Part shown: positions 11,845 to 26,200 of the stretch, one piece after another
Numbering within the stretch: position 1 is the first letter of the stretch
How the letters are laid out: each line of letters starts with the position of its first letter
DNA from: Norana najaformis
Lineage: Eukaryota; Annelida; Clitellata; Crassiclitellata; Hormogastridae
Length of the DNA: 64,000 bases
Assembly (NCBI GenBank): GCA_964023275.1
Contig: OZ029918.1
Location: 30,884,704-30,948,703 of the forward strand
Direction of reading: 5' to 3'
Position numbers and translations under genes: made by a program
Notes under the pieces: generated by a model
The model's input: the letters and a program-made list of their open reading frames with translations, nothing else
The model's database searches: none
Told to the model about the DNA's origin: nothing

Positions 11845-12179
11845 ACCTTGCAGCTGAATGTGTGGTGCTGAGAAAACCAGGGTACTACCGGGAAAGGGCG
11901 AGTACGATTGGCAAAATCAATACGTTGCTGAAAATTATAAGCCAGCCCGCCCTTCCGCGCTCATGCGTCCGCTACGAACACCAGGGCATGATTCTGTTCT
12001 GCGATAAGGCCGGGTATCTGATATCCAAGTTGATTGGATTCTGACCTAAGGGGTGAGCATATTATCTACCCCAAAAGTCTGTGTGCACGTCTCTGTATAT
12101 TTGGGCTTGTGATGCAACGTGAAGAAGAAGCAGAAGAGAGTCCGTTAAGCTAGCTCCAAGACAGCCATGGGTATGAAGA

Positions 12180-12440
12180 TTCTATCCTGATTCCTCCTCT
12201 TCTCTTTATCTATCCTGCAGATTCATTTCAAACACTACCCACTGTAGCCGTCTGACTGCTTGCCTGCCTCGTGGATCTTAACCTGGAACCGAACCCTTCT
12301 TGTGTGTCGATTTTGTTTTGACTGAGCGTCTGTGAATGTGAATAAGCTGGTTCCCGCGACTCAGATTTCCTTGGGGCTGTAGAAATCTTGAGTTTACGAA
12401 TACGATTGCGACCATGAAGTGTAAGCGACTTTAGTGTACT
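12180..12440 (-). repeat. Dispersed repeat family B, copy 2 (inverted)
   Basis: Reverse complement of copy 1: ACCTGGAACCGAACCCTTCT, GAATAAGCTGGTTCCCGCGA, then GGGGCTGTAGAAATCTTGAG and TTTACGAATACGATTGCGAC. Confidence 0.75.
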
Positions 12441-12479
12441 CATTATAACTGAGTTGCCTAGGGGGCGTAAGTGGAGCCG

Positions 12480-12575
12480 AAATCTCGATACAGTTTCTGC
12501 TCTGGCGGGGATTTGAACCCCGACCTCTTGTGACGCAACGTTACGTACTGTTCTATCTGCGCAATAGAAATATCA
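12480..12575 (-). repeat. tRNA-like SINE head
   Basis: On the minus strand this shows a tRNA-like fold with GAGGTCGGGGTTCAAATCCC (box B) and a plausible box A near the 12.56-kb end. The acceptor arms do not pair convincingly, so it is annotated as a SINE fragment and not a gene. Confidence 0.5.
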
Positions 12576-13030
12576 ACTAAAGCCGCGTATTGCTAGGTGC
12601 ACATCACTTACTCTGAGCTGTGTGGCTCCAGCACAGCGTGTGCTCTACGGCTGAACGCCACTGCTTATGAATTGGGGCTCTATAAATGTACGCACTCAGA
12701 CGCGGGAGGGTATGGGGAGGGGATGAGACAGACGCAGAGCGATATGGGCCTATATAATAGACAGCTGTCGTGGGCGTTCTTCGGCCTATTCATTGTTATT
12801 ACAAGGCCTGTATAACGACGTCGAGAGGCAAATGTGACTCATCAATAGAAGCCCATTCATCGATAATCAACGCCACCCAGCCGTAGTATACATATACTAT
12901 ATCTGTTTATATGCATATATACATGCATATACTATATGTATTAACAAAGCTATACACATATACATATATATATATTGTATATATGTATAAATATAACGAT
13001 GCACTCGTTAAACTACGAGACGAGCAGCTC

Positions 13031-13059
13031 TTATCATCATTATCATTATCATTACCATT

Positions 13060-13094
<35 letters not shown>

Positions 13095-13127
13095 TATTTT
13101 TATAATTATTATTATTATTATTTCCGC
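13031..13127 (+). repeat. (ATC)n/(ATT)n microsatellite
   Basis: A run of TCA/TTA triplets adjoining the 3' end of the SINE-A copy that follows. Probably that element's expanded tail. Confidence 0.85.
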
Positions 13128-13288
13128 ATTTATTAGGCGCCACTATATAATGACTTAGCATCAATCGATGGCGCCAAGCAATTGTGAGTGAAGGGCTTGC
13201 TCACACAGTCACCGTCTCAGGGGAGTTTCGAACCCGTACTTTTCGCGTTACAAGCCGAGTACTCTCCCAGTAGGTTACCGTGTCCCAT
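13105..13288 (-). repeat. SINE family A, full-length copy
   Basis: Read on the minus strand: tRNA-like head with box A GGTAACCTACTGGGAGAGTA and box B GGGTTCGAAACTC, then a body with GAGCAAGCCCTTCAC and CCATCGATTGATGC, then the terminal motif TAGTGGCGCCTAATAAAT and an (AAT)n tail. A good reference copy for the family. Confidence 0.75.
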
Positions 13289-14278
13289 GTACATACATAA
13301 TAAATGCAGGACAAATAAAAAAACTGAAAACATTTATCTCTCTTGGTCTTTAAAAGGCGTGTCCTAAATGCTACCCTTTCAAAATAAATACATGTAGGCC
13401 TATGTTAGTAATAACTTCTGAGTACCTGAGTAAAGAAAACCCAAACATTCTGAGTGTACTCTAAGATCGTTGGAAAACCATGAACACGTGTTTGTGAATC
13501 TGTTATTCTGTGTACTGTACATAATAGATTATTCTGCTTTTGTCTGCACGCACGCACACACGCGCGCGTGCATACACACATTTCAGAGCTGACTGCAAAA
13601 GCAATCCTCGTCGTGCTCGATAATGTCTGAAAATCATATGCTGCCGGTCAAGTCGCAAGAGTCGGTTGGCAAGAGCCATTCATGATGTGTTCATATAATT
13701 ATAATTTCATTTCATTTTCATTGCTCCACAAAAAGACAACATCATATAATATATTACATTTAAAAAATTCATGTGGGATACAACAGGCAATCCCAGAAGG
13801 AACCATGTTCCGCTGATTAGGGACGCCTACGTCACATGGAATGCTATTTGGAATGACAAATAATCAACTTAACAGGCCTATAGCTAATTTCCATATTGCA
13901 TCGATGTAGCAATTCTATGCAAATGAAAGTTTCAGAAACGGCACATGTCTAATAAAACATATTTGAAGAGCAGTGTGCATTGTCCTCCTCTCACAGGCTA
14001 GTTTTCAAATCGGCGTATTAACATACAAGTTACTTACTTACCATTAATCTGTGGCTACCTCAGATATTATCTTAAGAATTTAGCATCACGTGGTATGGAG
14101 TTGGCGGAGTGTTTGAACCTATAGTCTTTGGTTTAAAAATTTAACAGAGGCCTAGTTATTTTAATAGTACTTCGATGAACTTAATAAAGACAACTTTTAC
14201 TTTGTATTTCTTGTGAGCGTTCATGCAGTGAAGCAGTTCTGTGGAAGTATTTTGCGCCTTTATGTCAGCGCTGGAAGT

Positions 14279-17200
14279 ATGGACAAAACGAAGGCCCAGT
14301 TTAGCGCTCAGTGAGTGAACATTTCGTTATGATACCCAGATATCCACTGCGTTGAAAGTGACCGTGAAATGCCTGTTTTTATCCTTATTATAGTATTCTA
14401 GCGGGTGGTGAAGGTTTCGACGACGGTGGTCGCCGCTGTGGATGTCACTGTAGCAGAATGTGGAAAACGTTTGGCTTTTTTACAGATTCACCTGTTGCAT
14501 GGATATTATTAGCACAATTTTTATTTATGAATTTATAAAGCGCCACTATAAAATGACTATGCATCAATCGATGATACTGAGCAATTGTGAGTGAAGAACT
14601 TGCCAAAGGTCCCTACACAGTAACCACCTGAGTGGAAGCTCTAATCCGTACTCTGCATTACAACGGAGCACTCTATCCAATTGGCTAGCTTTCTCCAAAA
14701 TTAAGACCATGTTCTTTGAAAAATTAAGGTGGTCAAAGTGTGCCTTCGTTTATTCAAGGATTATAGCTAAGAGCACAGATGTGAAATTAAGGGTTATATT
14801 AGATTAATCTGGTCTCATTTAAAACAAATTATATAAAGCATGCAACTTCAACGAGAAACAGGATTTGGAAAGTGAAAGGGAAAGGGTTGACATAGAAATG
14901 CAGTTGTGATTGATGTTAAGATTTGTCAAATCTACAAACAATGAACCACCCAAACAAATTCTTAGTGCTTGAGTTTATCATGCGTATTCAGAGCTCTCCG
15001 TAGTCAAACTTATTAGTGAACTTCACTGTCTGCCTGTTTAATGATGTATAAAGTTTCAAGTAGTACATTTGACTTTTAAAGCACAGAAAACCAATCTTCT
15101 GTCATATCTTCATATGCTGCTAACACCATAATGCCATTTTAGACTTATATTCTTCTGCTACTGGCTTGTTACAAGACTTCAGATTCAGGATATGTGTGGG
15201 ATCATCACGTGCTGTGCTATACGTGCACGAAATCCACAATTACAGTGCAAATGTCTGACTTTATTAACTTGTTATCTACTTTGAATGTCTGCCATTTGTA
15301 GAAAGGGTACTGCTGTTGGCAAAACCCCGAAGAAGCCACCTCGGAAAAATTTGGCCAAACAACAGACAGACAATGTGGAGGTGAGAAAGTGGATTTTGCA
15401 ATATTGTGAGGAAATAAAAATTTGATTATAAATTTAGATTTACTGTCAAAAGTTATTTATTGGATTTAAGTGGAAAGAAATTGAGTTTATTCTGTTGTAC
15501 CAATGCTCAGTTTTTCCTTGAAAGTTTAAAGTTTTTACCGGTTGAATCTGAAATTTTTAAATATGTTTTATTTTGAGTATTCCTTATTCCTGAAAAAGGA
15601 GTCATTCTTAATGTGTGCATAATTTGCTGTTGTGGTGGTTGCCTTTTAGTCAAAAGACCTCAACCCTAGGACGGTGGGCCTTTAAGGTCTAAAGTTGGTT
15701 GAAGACCTCAACCCTAGGACTATGTGCCGTTAGGACTGAAGTTGGTCGAGGTGATGTGTGAATGAGTAAATGCTTTACGCTGTCTCACTTTAGAAAAAGA
15801 GAAATTTTATGTAAAGAAGCAGCTTGTTGATGGGGAAGTAAGTGTTTCAAGGGTATGCATGAAACCTGCATATCCCTTATCAAGGGTATGCATGAAACCT
15901 GCATATCCCTTATAACACTTTCAGTGCAACACATTTGGTCAGCTTTTTCTGTCACAGAGTAAGTTTTGTCTTTCTTTGAATTGTTTGGCAGGTTTTCTGT
16001 CGAATTCGACCTTTGGACAACTCCAATGAGCCAGCCTGCGTCAGACTTCTGAATCAGACTACAGTGGTTCTGTCTCCTTTAGAGGTATCCGTCTCCTGCT
16101 AGTTTTCTTCTGGTTGTAACATGCACTTGCTGTGGTTATTAGCCTCACAGTTGATGAAAAGTTAGGAAGTCAACCAGTGAAGAAATTACTGAGATGCAAT
16201 GTCTCAGGGTTTTCCTGCAAGAAAAAGAGATCTTATGGAAAAATTTAACAGAAAAAGGCATCCTTTGGAAAATTTTATTTGAGCATTATATGCTTTTTGC
16301 ATTTGTGCAGTAATTTAGACATTTGTGATTACCTCTATATAGGTTTTTTCATATTGTTGCTTTGCACGAAAAGTTTGACTTTGCACAGTTTTCTGTTTCA
16401 GAGCTTTCAGACACTGCGGAATGGTACTGCATATAAAGAGGTAATTTCTTTAAGGCGTTTGTTATGAACTCCTATGGCAGACAGTTTTTTCATAGCTTAT
16501 GATCTTGCCTGTCTGTGTTTATTCATAAATGATTCTAGCCAAAGCTGTGAAATTCTGGTTTTCTGTGAGCCTGAGGAAGCTAATTGATTGTGCATTTGCG
16601 ATATTAACACTTTCAAGGCTAAATAATTTTTAAAAAAGCAGGGCTATAGGCTGAATATTACCTCTATATGTCTATGTTTGTCGACAACAGCCTTCAACCT
16701 CTGATGTTGACTTTGTTGACACCAGGGTGTCAGGGTACGATCTCAGAAGTGTTAAGCAGAGTGCAAGTTTGAGCCTTTCCATGCTGGTTATTTTATAGAA
16801 ACCTTTTGCAAGTATGTCACACACACCCACACCCACAGTAGTTTAGTAGCATTGACTGATGCTTATCATCGAACAGTATAGAATATACATAATTAATAAT
16901 TGTTTTGTTCTTGTTTGTTTTGTCCTTGTCGATATTGTCCTTTTTTGGTGATACTCAGAGTGTTTCTTTTCTCCTATTTTACATTCTGTTTAGATGTTTC
17001 TGGTTAATTGTGGATAATATGAGCCAGGAAAAAGTTCGGAGAAGATTAGTTGTTTTCAGCTGTGGATTTATGATTTCCTGTGAATTAATGTTGGCTGACT
17101 GAAGAACATTTTGATTTTAAATTGGTTGAAACTGTTCTTTTCAGCTCCAGTACACATTCCAAAATGTTTTTGACGAAGAAACATCGCAGAAGACTTTGTT

Positions 17201-20200
17201 TGAAAATGTTGGCCTTCCACTGGTGGATGACCTTATGCATGGAAAGAATGGTTTGTAGTTTGCTATTTGTACAAAAAATATAATAACATGAAATAAAAGT
17301 ATGAAAATATAAATCTGTAGTAAATATCTTGATTATTTCAAGTTGAAAGTTCTGGGATATGGGATTGGATATAATGTTCAGCTTTTACACTTCTTACATT
17401 GTTAGGTTATTTATTTGGTACCGCATTGGAAGATTTGATGGCATGGATTGGTTTGTGATTAAAAGTCATAATTGTAGATGACTGTGTTGTAAAAATTGTC
17501 TTAAAATAGCTGTCATGAATAATGTATTGGTTTCTGGAGGCTTTATATTTAGAGTTCATAGTTGAGCTTTTCTCTGAATTCTTTTGAGGCCTCCAAAAGA
17601 AAACTGAGGATTTCTGGGAACTCTGGGAAGACATTGCAGAGTTCTTCGTTCCTCCTCATACAAAGTATATAAGCTGACTATGGATGCTTTGGTTGGCCAG
17701 TTCTGCAGTATACTTTCTTGCCATTTACTGCATGGCCAAATCATTTCCTCTTTTATGACTTCTATTTGATTTGAATTTGTATTGATTTGCGTTGTGTGAA
17801 TTATCGGTCTTCTCCAGCAGACTGTGATTACGATTTTGACAGGCTTCTCTAGCAGATTATGATTTGGACTGTTAGTTTACTTGAAGTAAGCATCGATTGA
17901 TGCTTTATGCATTATGATAACGGTGCTATAGAAGTCATTAGATTAGATTAGATTAAATGTACAGTACGTTATTTCTTTACGCAGTAATTTTTGTCACATT
18001 TTCAGGGTGAAGCTTTGCCTGCTTTCAATGCTTTCTGTTTGGCAATTTTTTAAGGCAGACCTGTGTTTTCTGTATGCTAATGTTTTTCATGTATTTTATC
18101 CACTTGATGCTATGTTTAGAGCTATTTTGCTATTTTTAAAGGTCTTCTATTTGCATACGGAGTGACGTCATCGGGAAAGACGTTCACGATGAATGGGTCT
18201 CCACAAAATCCAGGAATTCTACCACGATGCCTTGACTGCATCTTTAGCAGCATTGTGGACTTGCAGGCCAAGAAATACGTAGGTTTTCTGGTCAGATTTG
18301 CACAGTGTAAGGAAATATTTTCATAGCTGAATTTATGGGAGCATTACATTATTGTTTTGAGTTCTTGGTTCAGTTTTCATTGGAATTCTTTTGATGCTTC
18401 CGACAGAAACTTGAGGATTTCTGACATATCTAGGAAAACATTGGAGAGTTCTTTGTCCCTTCTCAAACAGCGCATGTGTCACTGTTTCTTAAAGGTTTGT
18501 GTGTCATTTATATAGCATCTTTTATAAGCTTCTAAACAGTTCATGTTTGTTTTGCATACCTGTTTTATATTCAGTTACTTGAACAGATGAGCTGCTAATT
18601 TTTATTTCCATAGCTTGGATACCAGACAGTTTCTGGTGTATTAGTATCTGATAAATTTCTGAGCATACTGTAGATAATGATGCCATGTTAGTCCCAGTGT
18701 TACAGCAGTGATAATGATACTAATCAGGTAGACTTCAGTGTTGATGATAAGTTTTTATGTTTGTTATTAATGCAGCATCCTTTCAGTTGTGTTGGGGCTT
18801 GAATCCTTAAATTGCATAACGGGAAGTTTCAGATTAGATTAGAAGTTGGCAGTTATTATCAAAAATATAGATGTGTGTAATAATAAGTTTGATCAGTTCT
18901 GAACTTTTTTGCTATTCACTGCTGTGTGTGTTTGCCATGGAAGGTGTTTAAAGCAGACCGAATGAATGGGTTTGACGTGCAAGATGAAGCTGATGCACTG
19001 CTTGAGAGGCAGACTCGTGACGTCAATCCAAAGTTAATTGGAAGCAAACAGTCACAGCCACGGTGGTTACTAGATAGTCATTTCTACTCAGTCTGTATTC
19101 ATTCAGTGTCCTAAAAATTCCTATATTTGATTTTTGAGGTAACTTCTTGACTATTGTTTTAGCAGAAAAATACATATATGCTCAGATTAAGGCAATGCAT
19201 GTTTCACATGTCTTAGAAAGGTGCTAGGTGCATAGTTGGTTAGGCAGGCTCTGATTGTTGATGCCTTTTCTGTCACCAACTGGTGGCCATAACATATGCA
19301 CAATTTCCATTTGCTTGACTTGATTACTTGTCCTAGACCCTCCTTATAATGCTGCTTTTGGGAGCCGTGCCAAGTACTGTGTTATGAAGAGGTTGCATTA
19401 TGAAAAGGTCATGTTTATGACCCTGTTATGTCAGAATTCATAGTATGTGTTGCGTGAAGGTCTGGTTTTTATGGGTGACTGAACTGATGGTTTATTATTT
19501 CCGTATTCCTTAGACTTCTATTTGAAGAAATTATTAAGACAAAAACAGTATGGCCCATGTTTGGCTTCCTATGTTTTAGGATTTTTCAAAATCTTTTATT
19601 GGGCTTGTTTTTAGTGTTTCTGCAAATAATTATTGGAAATCCTTGAATCAGTATGATGAATGTTTGCTAATTAATGAATAAATTCATTTATTCATTCAAA
19701 ACATTCCTGTTGCACCCCTTAAAATTGTCTTCTCAGAGAACGTGTTGACGCAAGGTACATGTAGCATCCCTGACCATAGGGATGTGCTAATCTAGAGAGA
19801 GGCTATTCCAGGTAGATGGCCCGACCACTGAAAAGGCACAACTTTGAATTTGTTAGCAATATGTTGATATTTTTATCCAGGATAAATTTTTTTTGCTTTT
19901 TTGGCAGAGAAAAAATTGACCTGTCAGCAGTACAAGCAACCACAGACAACTTTAAGATCGAAGACTTGGAGGTGGACAATAACTATGCTGTCTTTGTGTC
20001 TTACGTTGAAATCTACAACAACTATGTGTACGATCTTCTGGAGGACCTGCCTGTTGACCCAATTTCAGGAATCAAGTATGTATCTTTGTTGACTTCTGCA
20101 CTATGCATCTGTGTATTGTAAAGATTGGTTTTCCCACCATTGTGTTTTATGCATTTACTTGTTTACAGTATTTGTATTTATTCTGTAATAGTATTAAAAA

Positions 20201-23200
20201 TTGTCTTCAACCATGCATTGGAAACAGAACTTTTCCATTAAAGAGATCTGTTTTAAAATGTGCTGCACCGAGGAATTACTTGATATTTGGTAAGAAATTA
20301 TTTAGCAACAATGAGCGATAATTATAATTGTAGCATGTTGACTTATTTGGTGTCTTTGGTTACCTTCTTATGCAGTAAGAACTTAGGTTCTGGACATGTT
20401 GCTTAGAATTGCTGTATGTCCAACCTACACAGAACCAGTGGCCATAGGAGACCCTACTTGTGCATTTGTTTTCGAGATTTAAAGCACTTTTGAAACCTGT
20501 TATTTAACTCTGGCCTTTGTAAAGCTCTATCTTGGCCCCAGCCAAACATTCATCTGCTCCTCAGGTTCGCTTGTACTGAATATATGTTCATGATAATTGT
20601 TTGATAAATAAGTAAGACACAGTGACCCTGCTCTGCCAGATTTATCTTTGTTTGCTTATTAGTTTCTGTGCAGTTTGTTGAATTTTGTTGAACTATTTGA
20701 GCAGGCCTCCAACTTCAAAAAATATCAGAGAAGATAGTGACCACAATATGTACGTTAGTGGCGTGGTGGAATTGGAGATAATGAACAGCGATGAAGCAAC
20801 TGACCTCTTGCTCAAAGGTAATAATGTCTGTCCGTGGTTGACGATTGAGGTTTTGTTTGGGGCCTGAGTCAAATGCTGTTCAAGTTAGCATTGATGTGTA
20901 AATGTTAAATTATATTATAGTGTTCATGCATGTTATGAGTATCAACCTGTTTATTACCTTGATGCCTTTGTGAGTCCTTAAAAGGAGCTGTTTAAATAGC
21001 CAGATACATTCATACATACATCAGCAAAGGATGAGGTGGCATATTACTCAGTGGCAGATTGCATTAAGGGTTTGAATCCGGGTGCTTCATGTGAAAGTGA
21101 TTAGCCCCCTAACCCATAAGGAAAGTTCTTGAGTTGCTTAAAATTGCATGTTTGTACCTCAGTCCAAGATCTTTGAAGCCATTAACCATACCTGATCATT
21201 ATAGTCTAATCTATTTTAAAGACTTCTACTTGGCCATTATCATAATGCCCAAGGCATCAGTCGATGGTTTCTTCAAGTCAAAATTCCAGTAAAAATTCAT
21301 AAATTGTTGGGGAAGCTGGGTTGAATTCTGATAGGTCAGAGAAACTGAAACAGAGGAACTGGCTGCCTTGTAATATGTGACAGGAGCTTCTTACTCTTTC
21401 TCTGTCTTTGTTTTGACAGTGGTTGAAGACCATTCTGTTTCACTGTGGTCTTTTGTTGTTGGGTCGGGAACACCTGATGAGTTTTCTTGAAGAGGTGCTA
21501 TATAAATGTACACTTAGGATTTTGAAACCACTCAGAGGACTACTGTTGATACGGATGTACAGTATAATGAAAAACGTGTGACCGGAAGTGCTCATCTTGT
21601 AATGTGGCATGTGGAGGTTCAAGCCTTCATGAGATGGTTTTTATGTAGGGGCTTAGAGCGAGTCCATTACGCAGAATTGCTCTGCACCATCAATGGTTTA
21701 TCATTAGGTTGTGGTGCTTAGTAAATGCATAAATAATAGTAATAAGTGATTGTTTTACCTTGCTGAAATTCTTTAAAAGTCATGGCTTGGATCACTTTGA
21801 TCCTGACATTGTTTCTAAGTTGTTTTCTGGCTTACCTTCGTAGGCCAGAAGCGCCGTAAGGTGGCTTGTACTGCATTGAACGCGGAATCGAGTCGTAGCC
21901 ACAGCATCTTCTCAATACGTGTAGTTCAAGGTCCACTTGATCCAGCAGGCGAACAAGTCATCCAGGTAAGATAATGACTCTTCAGTCCCTGTCTAATGTA
22001 ATCTAATATGACTTCTATAGTGCCATTGTCATAACACACAAGCTTTCAGTTGGTAGTCACTTCAGTTGAAGCTGTAGTCGAAATCATGATCTGTTGGAGA
22101 AGCCTGGTTGAAATGCAATAGATTTGGGAAACCAGAAGTCAGGTTGTGGTGGGTAAGCAAGTTGAAACAGATGATTCTAAGTTTAGACCTGTAAGACATT
22201 AGTTTAGACCTGAAAGACATTGTCATACACAAAGACTCATTATTTCTTAATGTACTGATTTTAGCTTACTTTTGATAACTAATTTATTCGTAATGTAATG
22301 CATTACAGTATATAGTGTAATTTCAAGTAAAATCCTTGGCAGTGCTGAAAATAAGTTTTTACTAAAACTTATTTCCTTAAAAATTTATGTAAGTCAACAG
22401 TAAACTTGAGTTTGTGTTTAAATGAGCAAAGCACAAACAAGGAGCCAACTACTGTGATGGACGATTTCTTTTTGCTTTTGTTTGCAATTGCCTCTTTTGA
22501 AGGCTTCACTGGAACAGGAATTCTGATACAGCACAGTTGGGCATATGTGTTGCAAATTTAACGGAATTCACTACTTCATTTGACATGTTATTAAGATCGG
22601 GTGTGCGAAAGTCTAGTGGTTACTATGCAAGACTGTTAACCAAGAGGTCATGGGTTCAAATCCCTACCAGGGCAGAAAGGTGTTTTAAGATTTCTGCTCC
22701 ACTTGTGAACCATAGCGAATTCGGCCATAAAATGAGTACACTGTACACGGACCTTGGGATGATCAGATGATGAGGAAGAGGACTGGCTGCCTACTGTCAT
22801 GTGCCAAAGCTTAGAGAGTGAAGTCACTAGCACGTCTGCTCTTCTTTTCATTGAGATAATGGTGCTATATAAATATGCAAAACTAAATAAATTATTGGGT
22901 TGCAGGATAAGAAAAGACTCTGTATAAGCCAGCTGTCACTGGTTGACCTGGCTGGGAGCGAGAGATGTCTGCGGACAGGAAATGCAGGCGATAGACTAAA
23001 GGAAGCAGGTTAACACTTCAGATTATCATCCTATCTTCACCATTGTTTTCATTGCACAACTACACTAGAGCATCTTTGTAACATGCTTTATTATGATGCA
23101 AATTCTGATTTAATGCAGTCTAGGACGTGGATATCAAATTTAGTTAAGCTGTATAAAATGACCCCTTTTATAAGGCAGTCATTGATGAATTTGCTAAGAC

Positions 23201-26200
23201 AGTGTTATATTGAGTTCTGATGTAATCGGTTGATGTAATTATCACATTGTTATATTTCCTAAACATTTATATTTGCGAAACATCTGATGATTTGCGTAAT
23301 AATAACTGAAATTATCTTTCTGTTAAATAAAATTAACAAGTTTACTGAACAGACTTAGAATATTATTATTCAATGAGAAATTGTGGTATCAGATAAAGTT
23401 ATGTGAAACTGGGCTGATGTTATTTTTCTACCTAAGACCCTTTTGTCACTTAATCTCTATGTAAAACATTATGCAGTATACTTGTAAATTGTTTCAAATA
23501 TAATGAATTGTGTGAATTTTCTTTAAATATAACTATGTGGTAAAAAATGAAAAAAATTAAATTATTTATATTTTTATGAGTACATGCGACAGATTATCGA
23601 TCATTTAACTGAAATCTTTGCAGCTAAAGCTAAAGCATGTAGTTGTTACAGGTAACATTAATCAGTCACTTATGGTCCTTCGATCGTGTATAGAGGCACT
23701 CCGTGAAAATCAAAAGACAGGAGCTTCAAAGGTAATATGTTAAGTTTTGTGATTGTAGTCTGCTGTGTTTCATCACTAAGGGAACCACTTGACATTGCCT
23801 GGAAACGTCCAAAACTGTGGGATGGCCTAGCCTTTGCTTTGTGTGAAAGCAATGTGTAAATGTGGCCGTTTCCTATGCTAACCTAGGTAGTCTAAAGTTC
23901 GTTAAGAACAAAAGTTAATCAGTTAGCAAACAATGCTCCGATAACTAGAACAGTTACCACTTTGCGGGTTCCCACACACACGTAGAGCACCACCAACAGA
24001 TTCCCATCCATAGTTAGCAGTTGACACCAGGGCAGTCTGTGCTGTTTTTGCACATGCTTTAATACCATTATACTCCAGTGTGAGTGTTGAGTAGATGTCT
24101 TAAGGGAGTACTATTTGAATCCTTCATGGTTGGCAGTGGGATAGGTTGCTGGTTACATTTTATTTGCGGTTGTATAGTGTTTGCATTCTAGTGCATCATA
24201 TAAAATTGTCAGTTTTCTGTCTAGTCATGGTTTGCTTAGATTTGTTTGGTTTTCTAGATGGTTCCATATCGCGACTCACGTCTCACGACTCTGTTCCGGA
24301 CTTACTTTGATGGTAAAGGAAAGGTTCGAATGATCGTTTGTGTCAATCCAAAAGCATCTGATTACGATGAAACAATTGTAAGCATTTTACACTTCATAAT
24401 TTCAAAGTTTAATCTTTGTCATCATCATCATGGTAATTATAATAATGATAATTATAGCTACATTTGCAGTTCAGAAAAAATTATTGCAATTTGAATGCAC
24501 TCGTATCACTTGATAATACGCTTCATTTGTGATGCAGTTTTTGATATAACGTGGTTGGGTCATGGATCCCAAATTTAATTTTTTTTTAGGAGAGGAAAAA
24601 TTACGATCTCACCTTGTCACGTGTTAATGCTGTTCTTGATATGGATCCCAATATGAGACTAGACAGCTAAATGTTAGTTTGTTGTCTGATGTAATTACTG
24701 TGGAGTGGCAGTGATTTCTCCAACTTATAATTAATAATAATTCTTTTGACAGAATGTGATGAAATTTGCTGAACTGACACAAGAAGTCCAGGTGGCTCGA
24801 GCCCAACAGGTGCGTTTTGACAGTGGCCTGACACCTGGTAGGCGTCTTGCCAACCAGCAGTACAAAGAGGCTTTGTCGAAGGCCAGAGAAGATGGAGGTG
24901 AGCATCAAAAGCAGTTATTGTCTGTTAAGTTCTACATTACCAGTACCTAATGTCATAAATATACTTCTGTAGCTGCATTTTAGCACTGCATAGTTGGTGG
25001 TTTTATGAAATGCAGTTTGGCTTCAATCAGAGTAACACACTTAACCCTACTTTTTTAGTTGGCTTATCTGCTGTAGGCTGCTGCTCTGTTGCAGTGGATT
25101 GACTTTCTAGACTGCGGCTTGAATTTGGCGTGTCGTAGGTTGATGCCTTGTGCATTAGACACGGGCGCTACAGAAGTTTCTAATTAATAATAATAATAAT
25201 TATCTATGAAATTGTTAATTATGTATGTTGAGTAAGTTGTTAGTCACGTGATTTGCAGCTTTGTACAGATCTTAGTAATGTGTTGTGTCTTTAATGGGTT
25301 TATGAAGCTAAGTTTGGAAGTTGATTTGCTTCTTTAAAATCCCATAATTATGGGTACTCTCAGTGTTTCAAAAATTTTTAGCATCATCTGTAGTTTTCGT
25401 GGTTTTATTGTGAGCTTATATCCTGAGCAATTAGTATCGATGCCAAACTGTATTGTTTGCAATTTCAGATGAAGCTGTTTGTCAGCCCCTGATTTATAGC
25501 CTTGGACCACCATTTCCTTCTCTGGAGGTCAGTAGTAATGAAATACTGTGTTTAGAAAAACTCCTTTTTATGTATTTGAAATTTAAACCTGGATTTTATC
25601 ATATTTTTTCTAGAATATTCCAACAGTTTTTGTATTAAATATTTGGTAGAAATATTGCATAAATATTTAATTAAAACAGTAAGTGGACGGAAAGATTTGG
25701 TTGGAAAGTTTAGTTGCTTGTTTGCTTATTAGTAAGTAAGTAAGTAATGCATTCGTTAACATGCCATGTGTCCATCGGTTGAGCGAGGAATCGTAGGCAT
25801 GGACAAACACGAACAATTAGAGACATGCATTTCTTTCTTCCTTCACTCTCTTGGTTCATTTATTTATTTATTAATTATTTATTTATCCTTTCATTCATTC
25901 TGTGATCTCATACATGATGGGAATCAATACTCACATACTCAGCCTGAAAAGAAATCAATTGAATAAATGTAAACGTTTTTCTATAGCGACCATGTAGCCT
26001 CAGTCCTGCTCATTTTCAATTAATTTATCAGGTGAATAGTTTGGTTCTTCTCTTTAGGTGTTTGGTGCTGATGATGAAACAACCCTATCGTCTCTAGTGC
26101 GCTTCCTCAAAGATCGTGAACTCTGTCGAACTACTTTGTTGGATGATTTAGGAAGAAGAGGTCAGTGTTGAAGTCACATTTTTCCATAAACGTTTAAAGG

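Noticed and set aside
13621..14278. A coding exon upstream of the KIF23 start
   Set aside because: The ATG at 14279 followed by a good donor already gives the basic N-terminus expected of the family. No upstream in-frame conserved sequence was seen.
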